Notes under the pieces: generated by a model
The model's input: the letters and a program-made list of their open reading frames with translations, nothing else
Told to the model about the DNA's origin: nothing
The model's database searches: none
In this document: piece by piece, positions 49,301 through 56,320 of the stretch
Numbering within the stretch: position 1 is the first letter of the stretch
Layout of the letters: every line of letters starts with the position of its first letter
Made by a program: the position numbers and the translations under genes
Source of the DNA: Hymenobacter puniceus
GTDB lineage: Bacteria; Bacteroidota; Bacteroidia; Cytophagales; Hymenobacteraceae
NCBI RefSeq assembly: GCF_014333525.1
Contig: NZ_JACSCX010000001.1
Span: 744,001 to 808,000 of the forward strand
Direction: 5' to 3'
Length of the DNA stretch: 64,000 nucleotides

Positions 49301-51735
49301 ACGTAGGCGCCGGTGGTAGCATCAAACGATGGATAGGCGCCTAGCTTCTTGCGCCCCGACTTATTGTTGGGGTGGTTGATGTAGAGCTTGCCGGTCGAGG
49401 TTTTCTTCTTGTTGGTAAGCGTAAAGTCGGTGTCCTTACGCGCCTTCATCACCGAGCCTTTCGAGTTCTTGCCCTTCACGATGATGGAGTCAATCTGGGC
49501 CAGATCAATGAAGAACCCGTCGTAGTCGAACTTGAACTCCTTGCCCTTGAACACGAAGGCCGAGGCCACCACCGTGCCGTTGAACAGGATGCCGCGGTTT
49601 TTCTGAATCCGAATGATGCTGGAATCGGGCTTCACGAATACCGTTACGGAGTCGTCGGAGAAGTTGAAGCGGTCCACACCGCGCACAATCAGGTCGTTGG
49701 AATTGAGGTTGAGCGTGGCGTTTTTGCCCGATGGCGACAGGCTCTTGATGGCAATGTGGTCGTAGTCCTTTTTGCCGCGGCTGGAATTCACGTAGTGCAT
49801 GGCCTTGGGCCGCAGCGTAATCTGCTGGGTTTGCGGGTTCCAGTCCACGTATCCGTCACGGGCGAGGCCAGCGGCGGCCGAGCGCACGTTTTCAGGCTTG
49901 AGCTTGCGGAAATCGGCCACTTCCTGCACCGTGAAGCGCTTGCGGTTGCCGTTTTCGGCGCTGTAGCCCACCACCATCTGCAGCGGATGCAGCTTGTTGA
50001 TGGCCTTGATCTGCTGGTAGCGGGTGTTGGTGTAGAACTCCTTGCTCTCGAAGTTGGCCGTCACCTGGTTTTTGGCCGTCAGAATAGAGAACTGAATATC
50101 GGGCGTCCGGATGGGCCAGGTCAGCATCTCGGCCGTGATTTCCATCTGGTGATAAGAGTCGTAGAACGGCGTGGTTTTGTAGAGGCCGGCTTCGCGCGCC
50201 AGTTGCAGCACCTGCGTTTTCTTGTTGTACTTCAGCTTCACGCCAGGGTGCGTAAGCGAGTCAATCTTGTCCTCGAAAATCGACACCGAGGCCCGCTCCG
50301 CCGTGATAACCGAGTCGCCGAGCACGTAGGCCCGGCTGTCGGCCCGGAACTTGGGCTTGCCGTCCACGTCCACGAAAATGCGCGACAACGAGCCGTCCAG
50401 CGACGCCGACAGCGTGCGGCTGCCCGCCAGCGAGAAGCCGCCATAGTAGCGGATATTCTCGCCGATGTTCTTCACGCGGGCGTCGTTGGTGAGCGAAATG
50501 AAGCGCGGGTAGCCGGAGTCGGTTGAACCAGTCTTTTTCTTCACGCTCTTATACGACAAGGCCCCTTTCACCGGTGCTTCCAGCACCGCCGGGTACGTGA
50601 GTGTTACGGGCTCGGCCGTAAACTCCGGCTTGTTGAGGTCGAAGTCGTAGGTGGTGAGGTCGGCCGTAACCGGGTTGCCGTTCACCTGCCAAGCGTACTG
50701 GCCACCGTAGCCTACAAACTTGCCGGTAAGCGGCAGCACGGCTCCGCTGGTTTTGGTGATGGTAACCGAGTCGGAGGCGCTGGAAATAAACAGGTCAGCA
50801 TCTTTAAGCAGCAATACCGGCCCGCGGGTAGGCGGTGCCAGGTAGCTGTCATAGTACGGCGCGGGCTCATAGGCTGGTTCCGGAGCCGGAGCGGCTGTCG
50901 GCGCAGCACCTGCTTTGGCCGACGCGACTTTGGCCGTGGTTTTCTTAGGCGTGCCCCAGCCGTCGTTGCTGTCGCCCCAGCCGCTGCTGCTGCCGCTGCT
51001 CCAGAGGTCAGCGGTGTCCCAGCCGTCGGAGCTGCGCTTTTTGGTGGGTTTCTTGGCGGCGGGCTTGGCACCGGCTTTGGTGTTCAGCGGCTGCGTCAGG
51101 ACGGGGGCCGACACGGGCGCCGGGGCTGGCGCGACGGCCGGGGCCATGCTGGGCATGTCCTGGTCGTTGTAGGCAAAGGAGAAGCTGCCGCCTACTACCC
51201 GCAGCGCGCTGTAGCGCGAGCGGTACAGCACCTTGGTATCCAGAAACTGAGCGGTGCTGACAATGAACTTCGATGCCTCCGGCCCCGGGTCGCGGCGCAC
51301 GGTTTTGGTGAGGACATCCAGCAGCTCATCGGTTTGGCGGTCAGTGAAGTTCTGTACGGTAGCGCCCGCCACAATGGCTCCGAACAACGCCTCCAGGTGC
51401 GGGCGGGGCTTGTAGCCCAATGTCTGCATCTGCTGGGCCAGGGCCACGATGGTGGACTGCTGCGTAGCCGTGAGCTTGTTGCTGCCCCACAGCTGCTGCA
51501 GTTTGGCGGCAGTGTTTTTGGCAGCCGCATTGTTGGTGGCCGCCATCATCAGCTGCACATCCTGGATAAACTGTGTGGGGTCGGCGGAGAGCTTGCCGTT
51601 AAAGCGCGGCACCGCCGCCGGAGCAGCAGCAGGCTGCTGGCGGGCAGGCGTTTGCGGCTTGGGCTGCTGGGCCAAGGCGGGCATGCTCAGTGCCAGCAGC
51701 AGGGCGCTAAGCCACCCGAAAGCGAAGTGCTTCAT
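46375..51735 (-). CDS. Giant secreted protein of unknown function (1786 residues)
   Basis: Signal peptide KHFAFGWLSALLLALSMPALA then QQP. Regions: a helical part (about 45-200; FIQDVQLMMAATNNAAAKN, DRQTDELLDVLTKTVRRD); a Pro/Ala and Ser/Gly/Trp-rich linker (about 200-310; SSGSSSGWGDSNDGWG); then some 1,350 residues of short beta-strand-like segments with recurring forms such as GKFVGYGGQYAWQVNG, IRYYGGFSLAGSRTLSASLD and LSFRGKLNFINSSKDYG; and a Lys/Glu-rich tail (about 1680-1786) ending DDPFGDS. The beta part may be a solenoid or OstA-like stack (inference). No enzyme site is evident. It is the largest gene here and is monocistronic. Similar very large exported proteins occur in Cytophagales. 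Confidence 0.85.
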   Translation of the reverse strand: MKHFAFGWLSALLLALSMPALAQQPKPQTPARQQPAAAPAAVPRFNGKLSADPTQFIQDVQLMMAATNNAAAKNTAAKLQQLWGSNKLTATQQSTIVALAQQMQTLGYKPRPHLEALFGAIVAGATVQNFTDRQTDELLDVLTKTVRRDPGPEASKFIVSTAQFLDTKVLYRSRYSALRVVGGSFSFAYNDQDMPSMAPAVAPAPAPVSAPVLTQPLNTKAGAKPAAKKPTKKRSSDGWDTADLWSSGSSSGWGDSNDGWGTPKKTTAKVASAKAGAAPTAAPAPEPAYEPAPYYDSYLAPPTRGPVLLLKDADLFISSASDSVTITKTSGAVLPLTGKFVGYGGQYAWQVNGNPVTADLTTYDFDLNKPEFTAEPVTLTYPAVLEAPVKGALSYKSVKKKTGSTDSGYPRFISLTNDARVKNIGENIRYYGGFSLAGSRTLSASLDGSLSRIFVDVDGKPKFRADSRAYVLGDSVITAERASVSIFEDKIDSLTHPGVKLKYNKKTQVLQLAREAGLYKTTPFYDSYHQMEITAEMLTWPIRTPDIQFSILTAKNQVTANFESKEFYTNTRYQQIKAINKLHPLQMVVGYSAENGNRKRFTVQEVADFRKLKPENVRSAAAGLARDGYVDWNPQTQQITLRPKAMHYVNSSRGKKDYDHIAIKSLSPSGKNATLNLNSNDLIVRGVDRFNFSDDSVTVFVKPDSSIIRIQKNRGILFNGTVVASAFVFKGKEFKFDYDGFFIDLAQIDSIIVKGKNSKGSVMKARKDTDFTLTNKKKTSTGKLYINHPNNKSGRKKLGAYPSFDATTGAYVYFDKPEVLGGAYDTTVYFDIPPFKLDSLNNKNRSAVGFKGTFVSGGIMPDMKTKLSLQEDGSLGFTYDLPKEGVPLYGGKGRLFNKVKMSNRGIQGIGDVKYLTSTLSSDQFIFYRDSVVTVGKAGTILPGPLNGTEFTKVNLPPGYQMKWAIKQDSMYLSTQAGTQGKPMLLYGDQYGFKGVATLTPGGLYGDGRIEGPQSFIRSTQIAFKPTSYSGKQSTLSIKSAEPNKPALTANNVAFAYDVKNGNTVFARESDDNKSSIDLPYSDYKTTLSGGVWDFKKKLVQLKVAPGADSTRSYFYSTRKDQNGLKFRAATGQYDLARYRLVAGGVPYIASADAWISPDSSKVYVLANAQMRTFQNAGIVMDTLAKFHKLYQGEIKVLSRNAFTGNALYSYKNASADSFAIKFANFQIDSAAVGMATAKGTKPVAAKKAGLLKRGDDNSGAPLSPPTTAVATIDAKDKFHLAPRIAYRGGVNMSSKRKGFIFDGQARLEFSKVPTAAEWFAVQDSIDPKAIRLRIPEPGVKAADDNLFTGLFLSDGTGKVYPLFAGPKPDIIDRNFFQAGGTLAFDQKKGVYTIANHDLADPNQYEGSVLSFIDSSSALSFRGKLNFINSSKDYGITASGVGTARPDSNRYSINSFLTFDINLPEKAVEAMATDMATNTKGAPEALDGSQEELYKLAEFMGNKGVQSYAERRGKYEPLQKLSPKLLHTVVLNKVNLRWNEKFKAWHSVGKIGLVSIGKKDLNALIDGYIEIRKGENNTDEVNLYLEAEPQTWYFLKYSGTALLAKAQHGSFDEIVGRAAKGDYNTATQYGFFLGDDQEVQQYLTHFRKDYLREDPKKIKAPISSAAQSTGNFDFDQDNGKKKKKKGNEPAFDADGMPIEEAPVEKKKKNKKEEAAFGADETPVEDTSKKPKKAAEPVAAEPAANDEPAVDPKQAKKEAERLKKEEEKKAKEDAKKKKSKEDDPFGDS

Positions 51736-52030
51736 AGAAAAATTCGTCGAAACCTGATAAGTCGCCTACAATTTCGTTAATAGTCGGCATACTCGGAGGC
51801 TTGGTGGCACCTGCTCCGCTATTTTGCTGGTTTTGGACTATTTGCCTCGCCTACGGTCCTACAAACAGGGCTTAACCGACTGCACACCTTGGCCTTTTGC
51901 CACAGGCAAATATTTACACTTCAGACACAGAAATTTCTCGTAAAGTTTACTGGGTGGCTCAGCTAAAACGGTATCTTTCGGAGTGCATCTGCGTATCTTA
52001 TAAGCGGAACTCACTCATTGGACTTGTCTT

Positions 52031-52372
52031 ATGCTAAACGCTGCTTCCCGGCTTTCTGCCCTTGCCCCGAACGCGCTGCTGCGCGCCGTCCAGACGCTGC
52101 GTGACGACATTACGCAACGCCTGGGCAAGTCTTCTGCCACTGTAACTGAGTGGAAGGAAATGCTGCTGCTTGTAGATCCAGAAGTGCAGGTGCGGCCCGA
52201 GTGCGGCACCGTCATCGTACGCCGCGGCAAAGCCGCCCTCGACCGGCTGGCCCGCCACTTTCTGGTGTCGCCGCAGGACGTGCTGCCCGCTCTTAACAGC
52301 AAAGCTTTGGTGCACGAAAACCCCGTTGATTACGGCCTCTCCGACGAGGAATGGCTGGCTTTGTGCTTGTAG
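52031..52372 (+). CDS. Small protein of unknown function
   Basis: 113 residues, no signal peptide, so probably cytoplasmic. It shows LLRAVQTLRDDITQRLGKSS, TVTEWKEMLLLVDPEVQVRP, VIVRRGKAALDRLARHFLVS and ends SDEEWLALCL. No family was recognised. Its 295-bp upstream region, shared with the giant-protein gene on the other strand, holds a near -7 box (TATCTTTC, 51972-51979) and little else that I can identify. A strong terminator follows. Confidence 0.7.
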   Translation: MLNAASRLSALAPNALLRAVQTLRDDITQRLGKSSATVTEWKEMLLLVDPEVQVRPECGTVIVRRGKAALDRLARHFLVSPQDVLPALNSKALVHENPVDYGLSDEEWLALCL

Positions 52373-52395
52373 CATTCTTTTGATTCCTCACGCAG

Positions 52396-52433
52396 GAAGG
52401 CCCGCACTATTTGGTAGTGCGGGCCTTCTTTTT
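52396..52433. terminator. Terminator between the small gene and prmA
   Basis: GAAGGCCCGCACTA (52396-52409) and TAGTGCGGGCCTTC (52415-52428), a perfect 14-bp stem followed by TTTTT on the plus strand; it lies between two convergent genes. Confidence 0.92.
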
Positions 52434-52450
52434 GCTGGTGGCGAAGTGTA

Positions 52451-53284
52451 TTATGCCTGATAAAAAATGGCAGACACCCAATGATTCTGGGTGCGGTGGC
52501 TGCCGTAGCGCAGGCCATGCTGCTCAGCGGCCGCCCGGATCAGGGCCAGGTCTTCCTCGTAGAACCCCGAAAACAGAATGGGGCAGCCGGGTTTCAAATA
52601 CTGGCCATACGCGCCCATGTCCTCAAGGAGCACATTGCGGTTGATGTTGGCCAGAATGATATCAAACGGGGCCTCGCCTTCCAGCGCGGTGATGTCGCCA
52701 AGGCGGGCTTCCACTTTGTCCTGCACGTTGTTTTCGGCTGCATTGTCGGCGGCGTTTTCGGCGGTCCAGGGCTCCACGTCCACGGCCAGCACGTAGCTCG
52801 CGCCCAGGTGCACTGCCATAACGGCCAGAATGCCGGTGCCGCAGCCCATATCCAGCATGCGCTTGCCCTGGTGGTCTACGTCGAGCTGGTTGGTGATCAT
52901 CAGGGCCGTGGTATCGTGGTGGCCGGTGCCAAACGACATGCGCGGCATAATGACGATTTCATACTGCAGATCGGGTCGGGCCTCATGAAACGGCGCCCGC
53001 ACCGACACCTTCTCGGCAATAACCAGCGGCTGGAAGTTCTTCTCCCACTCGGCATTCCAGTTCTGGCGCGTAATCACGCGGTGCTCGTAGCCCAGCTCGC
53101 CCTGGCCCTCGTAGCGGCTCATAATTTCGCTGACGGCGTCGGCCGCAAACTGGTCTTCGTCGATGTAGGCGCAAAAGCCCTCGTCGTTGTCTTCAAAGGT
53201 GCTGTAGCCGACTTCGGCCAGCTCGGCCACCAGGATGTCGGCCAGTTCCCGGGGGGCCAGCACGCGCACTTCAACAAAATCCAT
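52451..53284 (-). CDS. prmA: Ribosomal protein L11 methyltransferase
   Basis: 277 residues. An N-terminal substrate-recognition domain (about 1-80; MDFVEVRVLAPRELADILVA, ITRQNWNAEWEKNFQP) precedes a Rossmann methyltransferase with IVIMPRMSFGTGHHDTTALM, the SAM motif MLDMGCGTGILAVMA (about 142-156), AVDVEPWTAENAADNA and the post-motif FDIILANINRNVLLE (NxNR-type). PrmA trimethylates ribosomal protein L11. A one-mismatch -7 box (GAACTTTG, 53327-53334) lies upstream. It is monocistronic. Confidence 0.95.
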   Translation of the reverse strand: MDFVEVRVLAPRELADILVAELAEVGYSTFEDNDEGFCAYIDEDQFAADAVSEIMSRYEGQGELGYEHRVITRQNWNAEWEKNFQPLVIAEKVSVRAPFHEARPDLQYEIVIMPRMSFGTGHHDTTALMITNQLDVDHQGKRMLDMGCGTGILAVMAVHLGASYVLAVDVEPWTAENAADNAAENNVQDKVEARLGDITALEGEAPFDIILANINRNVLLEDMGAYGQYLKPGCPILFSGFYEEDLALIRAAAEQHGLRYGSHRTQNHWVSAIFYQA

Positions 53285-53343
53285 AGTCAGGGGAGGAATT
53301 CAGGTTATCCGGGTACACCGGGGCCGCAAAGTTCGCAGGAAAA

Positions 53344-53410
53344 ATGAGAGGTGAGACTTTCGTTCCAGTACCCATTGGCTGGGCTACCTGAACAAAAGTC
53401 TCACCTCTCA
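53344..53410. repeat. Dispersed inverted repeat, copy B
   Basis: The left arm TGAGAGGTGAGACTTTCGTTC (first 20 nt from 53345) pairs with GAACAAAAGTCTCACCTCTCA (53390-53410) with one G-T wobble around a 25-nt loop. The arm sequence is shared with copy A at 23902-23974; the loops differ. It lies between prmA and a small exported protein gene. Confidence 0.85.
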
Positions 53411-53455
53411 CTTCTATCGTCCTGCTTCTGATTTATGACTTCTCGCTACTGCTGG

Positions 53456-53839
53456 CTACTGCTTGCGGCAGCCGGCGAAGGAGCGCACTTTAGTATAGCT
53501 GATGCTGAAATCGGCCAGACCGCGGTTCGGGGACACGAACAGCACATAGTCGGCGAAGTCGCGGGTTTCGGTGAAGTACCACAGGCCGGGTTTGTCGGCG
53601 AAGAGCTTGTTGCTTTCAGGAAACACCAGCACGTCGGCAAAGGCTTCTTCCGGCTCTTCGTACACCGCCCCGAAGCAGAAGCCCCGGCGGTTAGGGTCAC
53701 GCTCCAGGTACACCGAGCCGTACAGCCGGCACGGCTCCAGCGACACTATCGTTGGCGCTGCCACAAACGGCACCCGCAACGGAGCGTCCGCAAACGGATT
53801 CAGGGCAAGCAAGCCGGAGAGTAATAGGGTGGAAAGCAT
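53456..53839 (-). CDS. Small exported protein with repeated fAD motifs
   Basis: 127 residues with a likely signal peptide MLSTLLLSGLLALNPFADA. The mature part repeats a short strand unit: PEEAFADVLVF, NKLFADKPGLWYF, TRDFADYVLFV and RGLADFSISY, between two Cys near PCRLYG and the end SFAGCRKQ. The pattern recalls the DUF6150 family of Bacteroidota (from memory). A small beta-repeat domain closed by a disulfide is plausible (inference). It lies between copy B repeat and palindrome R5. Function unknown. Confidence 0.7.
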   Translation of the reverse strand: MLSTLLLSGLLALNPFADAPLRVPFVAAPTIVSLEPCRLYGSVYLERDPNRRGFCFGAVYEEPEEAFADVLVFPESNKLFADKPGLWYFTETRDFADYVLFVSPNRGLADFSISYTKVRSFAGCRKQ

Positions 53840-53891
53840 AGGGTACGGTTAGAGCGTGTCCTTGCGACAATTATCCGGCCGAAATAAGTTC

Positions 53892-53972
53892 GTTGCCATT
53901 CTGAGTAAAGCGAAGAATCTAGGTTAACGCCTTGTGCGAATCCCAGATTCCTCGCTTCACTTGGAATGACAG
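53892..53972. repeat. Dispersed palindromic element R5
   Basis: Left arm 53892-53920 (GTTGCCATTCTGAGTAAAGC then GAAGAATCT) pairs imperfectly with right arm 53945-53972 (AGATTCCTCGCTTC then ACTTGGAATGACAG). It abuts the tpiA stop codon. It is the AATGACAG-ended type like R2 and R3 but without the inner hairpin. Confidence 0.75.
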
Positions 53973-54737
53973 TTAGAACGACTTGATAATTTCGGTGAAG
54001 TCGCGCGACTTAAGGGCGGCACCACCGATAAGGCCGCCGTCTACGTCGGGCTGGCTAAACAGCTCGCGGGCGTTCTGGGCATTGGCCGAACCGCCGTAGA
54101 GAATGGTAGTATTCAGGGCTGCCTCGGCGTCGTAGGCGCGGGCAATCTGCTCGCGGATGAAGGCATGCACTTCCTGGGCCTGGGCGCTGGTGGCCGTCTT
54201 GCCGGTCCCGATGGCCCAGATGGGTTCGTAGGCAATAACTACCTGCTCAAACTCTTCGTTGCTGAGGTGCAACAGGCCGTCTTTGAGCTGCTTCTCCAAG
54301 TACTTGAAAGTCTCGTCGGCTTCTCGGGTTTCCAGGGTTTCGCCCACGCAGAAAATGGGCTTAAGGCCGGCCGTCAGGGCGGCTTTCAGCTTCTCACTCA
54401 GCAGCTGGTCGTCTTCACGGAAGTACTGGCGGCGCTCCGAATGGCCCAGAATCACGTACTCCGCTCCTACCGACTGCAGCATCTTGGCTGACACCTCGCC
54501 GGTGAAGGCGCCGCTTTCCTTCTGGTGGCAGTTCTGCGCCCCCAAATGGAACCGACCACCCTCGGGCAGCTGCTTGCCGATGGCCGACAGAAACGGAAAC
54601 GGCGGGCAGATAACCACCTCCACCGCGGAGCCGGTTACTTCATCCTGCACCATGTTGGTGATTTCAGACACCAGCGCCAGGCCATCCTGGAGGGTCATGT
54701 TCATTTTCCAGTTGCCGGCAACGAGGTTCTTGCGCAT
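53973..54737 (-). CDS. tpiA: Triosephosphate isomerase
   Basis: 254 residues, the usual length. RKNLVAGNWKMNM (catalytic Lys about residue 13), AEYVILGHSERRQYF (electrophilic His near 96), the active-site Glu in VVIAYEPIWAIGTGKTAT (about 170) and the phosphate loop ILYGGSANAQN followed by GGLIGGAALKS are all present. It interconverts dihydroxyacetone phosphate and glyceraldehyde 3-phosphate in glycolysis. It lies 51 nt downstream of the TspO-like gene on the same strand and ends at palindrome R5. Confidence 0.98.
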   Translation of the reverse strand: MRKNLVAGNWKMNMTLQDGLALVSEITNMVQDEVTGSAVEVVICPPFPFLSAIGKQLPEGGRFHLGAQNCHQKESGAFTGEVSAKMLQSVGAEYVILGHSERRQYFREDDQLLSEKLKAALTAGLKPIFCVGETLETREADETFKYLEKQLKDGLLHLSNEEFEQVVIAYEPIWAIGTGKTATSAQAQEVHAFIREQIARAYDAEAALNTTILYGGSANAQNARELFSQPDVDGGLIGGAALKSRDFTEIIKSF

Positions 54738-54788
54738 AAAAAAGTCGAGTAGAGAAGAGAGTTATTGAGTGGCCAAATTACGGACATT

Positions 54789-55577
54789 TCATACACCCAG
54801 CGCCTGCCGACGGCGGCGCGAGGCCAGCACGAAACTGCCCGCTGCCGCCACCACGGCACCCGCCAGTGCTGCCCAGGCCAGCTCGGGGTACTCGGGGCGG
54901 CGCGCCACCCAGATAGCCAGCAGCGCCCACGCCCCCACCAGCGCCGGAACTTCGTCGCGGAGCTCACGACTCAATAGCAGCCCCAAGCCCACTACTACGG
55001 CCAGGAGCACCAGCGTCAGGAGCACCGTGAAGTTTTCGGCAGCTTGCCAGCCCAACTGTCGCAACCCGATGGTGATGTTGATGGTGGCGGCCACCGAAAT
55101 CCAGCCCAGATACAACGCAAACGGCACGCTTACCCAACGCGGGGCGCTATGGTCCAGCACCCGATGCCGCGCCCGGCCATATACTACTATCAGGGCGCCC
55201 AGAATCACGAGCATAGTAGCGACGCTAGGAAGTATGTGCTCGTAGGCAAACAGCACCACCCAGCCGGCCGTGGCCACGCTGGCCAGCGTGAGCGGCTTCG
55301 CCACGGCATCGGGCAGGGAAAGGTGGCGCTGGGCGGGCAGCAGCTGCCAGACGGCGTAGAAAGTCAGGGCCAGAAAAATCAGGCCCCAGATGCTGAACGC
55401 GTAGCCCGCTGGCGTGAGCAGCGTCGGGTACTTGGCCGACACCTCGCCCATGGTCTGCCCGTTGAAAGGAAAGGCGTTGGCGTAATAGTTCAGGAAGATG
55501 TTGCCGAGAATAGCGGCGGCGGCCAGCCAGCGCCAGGTGTGGCCGGAGGCGGGAGAGGAGTGTGAGTGGGCAGGCAT
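54789..55577 (-). CDS. TspO/MBR-like (tryptophan-rich sensory) membrane protein
   Basis: 262 residues from ATG 55577 (MPAHSHSSPASGHTWRWLAA). About seven to eight hydrophobic helices. YANAFPFNGQTMGEVSAKYP and LLTPAGYAFSIWGLIFLALT match the extended TspO-related family found in Bacteroidota; true TspO is shorter with five helices. These proteins may bind tetrapyrroles or hydrophobic ligands, but evidence for this branch is lacking. A one-mismatch -7 box (TCTATTTG) ends 4 nt before the ATG, so the mRNA may be leaderless and the longer frame to 55622 is unlikely. tpiA follows 51 nt downstream. Confidence 0.78.
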   Translation of the reverse strand: MPAHSHSSPASGHTWRWLAAAAILGNIFLNYYANAFPFNGQTMGEVSAKYPTLLTPAGYAFSIWGLIFLALTFYAVWQLLPAQRHLSLPDAVAKPLTLASVATAGWVVLFAYEHILPSVATMLVILGALIVVYGRARHRVLDHSAPRWVSVPFALYLGWISVAATINITIGLRQLGWQAAENFTVLLTLVLLAVVVGLGLLLSRELRDEVPALVGAWALLAIWVARRPEYPELAWAALAGAVVAAAGSFVLASRRRRQALGV

Positions 55578-55581
55578 AAAC

Positions 55582-55589
55582 CAAATAGA
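55582..55589 (-). promoter_or_regulatory. -7 element (TCTATTTG) 4 nt from the start codon
   Basis: One mismatch from TAnnTTTG on the minus strand, then GTTT and ATG 55577. The third and weakest of the 4-nt cases with an ATG or GTG directly after. Confidence 0.45.
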
Positions 55590-55652
55590 TGCAGGCTTTC
55601 GTCTACGGGCGAGCTTGCGCAATGTTAACCGAATGCGGGTTGCGCCGCTCTT

Positions 55653-56126
55653 TCAGAAAACCCGCAGTGTGGTGGCAGCAAACCGGGCAGGTTCCTGCTG
55701 CCATTCCTGCCACAGCTGCTGCCGGTGCGGGGCCGCTTCCAGCAGCCAGTTGAAGGCTGACCCCACGTCTAGGAAAAAGTGCAGCTCGAAGGGCAGCTTC
55801 AGTGAGCTGTCGTAGACGGGAGCAGTAGCCACCAGATAGTTGTGCAGGTCGGGGGGCAACACCAGGGCCAGATGCTGCACGGGCGTGGTAGCCATGGCCG
55901 CAAACCACTCCTGCGCAATCCAGCTCTGCTCGGAGTGGCCCAGCGGAGGCACCCCCTGCATGTCTACCAGCCAGTTGGTTACCTGCTTGCGGCGGCTGAA
56001 CGCCATCAGCCACTCCAGCGCCGGCCGGAAGCCCTGCACTTTTTGGCCAGCCCGCCACCCAACCCGTAGCAAGCCAGTAGCCGCATCGTGCTGTACCCGC
56101 AGCATCGGATTTTCCATTATCATCAT
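55653..56126 (-). CDS. Cytoplasmic protein of unknown function (~155 residues)
   Basis: 157 residues from the first of three close Met codons (56126, 56123, 56117; the last gives MENPMLRVQHDAATGLLRVG). Segments KVQGFRPALEWLMAFSRRKQ, VTNWLVDMQGVPPLGHSEQS and FELHFFLDVGSAFNWL alternate strands and helices, in a pattern like STAS-related or SpoIIAA-like single domains common in Hymenobacter, but this is by eye. No signal peptide. It is alone; 30 nt separate its stop from the TspO-like region and about 190 bp upstream hold only a small hairpin repeat. Confidence 0.65.
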   Translation of the reverse strand: MMIMENPMLRVQHDAATGLLRVGWRAGQKVQGFRPALEWLMAFSRRKQVTNWLVDMQGVPPLGHSEQSWIAQEWFAAMATTPVQHLALVLPPDLHNYLVATAPVYDSSLKLPFELHFFLDVGSAFNWLLEAAPHRQQLWQEWQQEPARFAATTLRVF

Positions 56127-56284
56127 GGCCCGGCGTACGCTTGGTTATCCACCTATAAGTTAACGCCTTTATAGGCTACAACAAGTATATAATAGTCAGA
56201 ATATTTAACTCCCAGACACAACGCCGCCCCCAACCAGCGCAAGGCCAATTGAGGGCGGTAAGAACTGTGGTTCCTGGTTGAACG

Positions 56285-56315
56285 GTGCAGAGACGCAACA
56301 CTTTGTGTCTCTACA
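56285..56315. repeat. Short hairpin repeat (AGAGAC type) near the uvrA stop
   Basis: GCAGAGACGCAACAC and TTGTGTCTCTAC form a short imperfect inverted repeat just downstream of uvrA. GTAGAGAC-type hairpins are a widely scattered repeat class in several bacterial groups (memory). It may serve as the uvrA terminator. Confidence 0.5.
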
Positions 56316-56320
56316 TTCTC

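Noticed and set aside
49372..50526. 384-codon plus frame antisense to the giant-protein gene
   Set aside because: The giant gene has a signal peptide and continuous non-random composition; the antisense frame has none.
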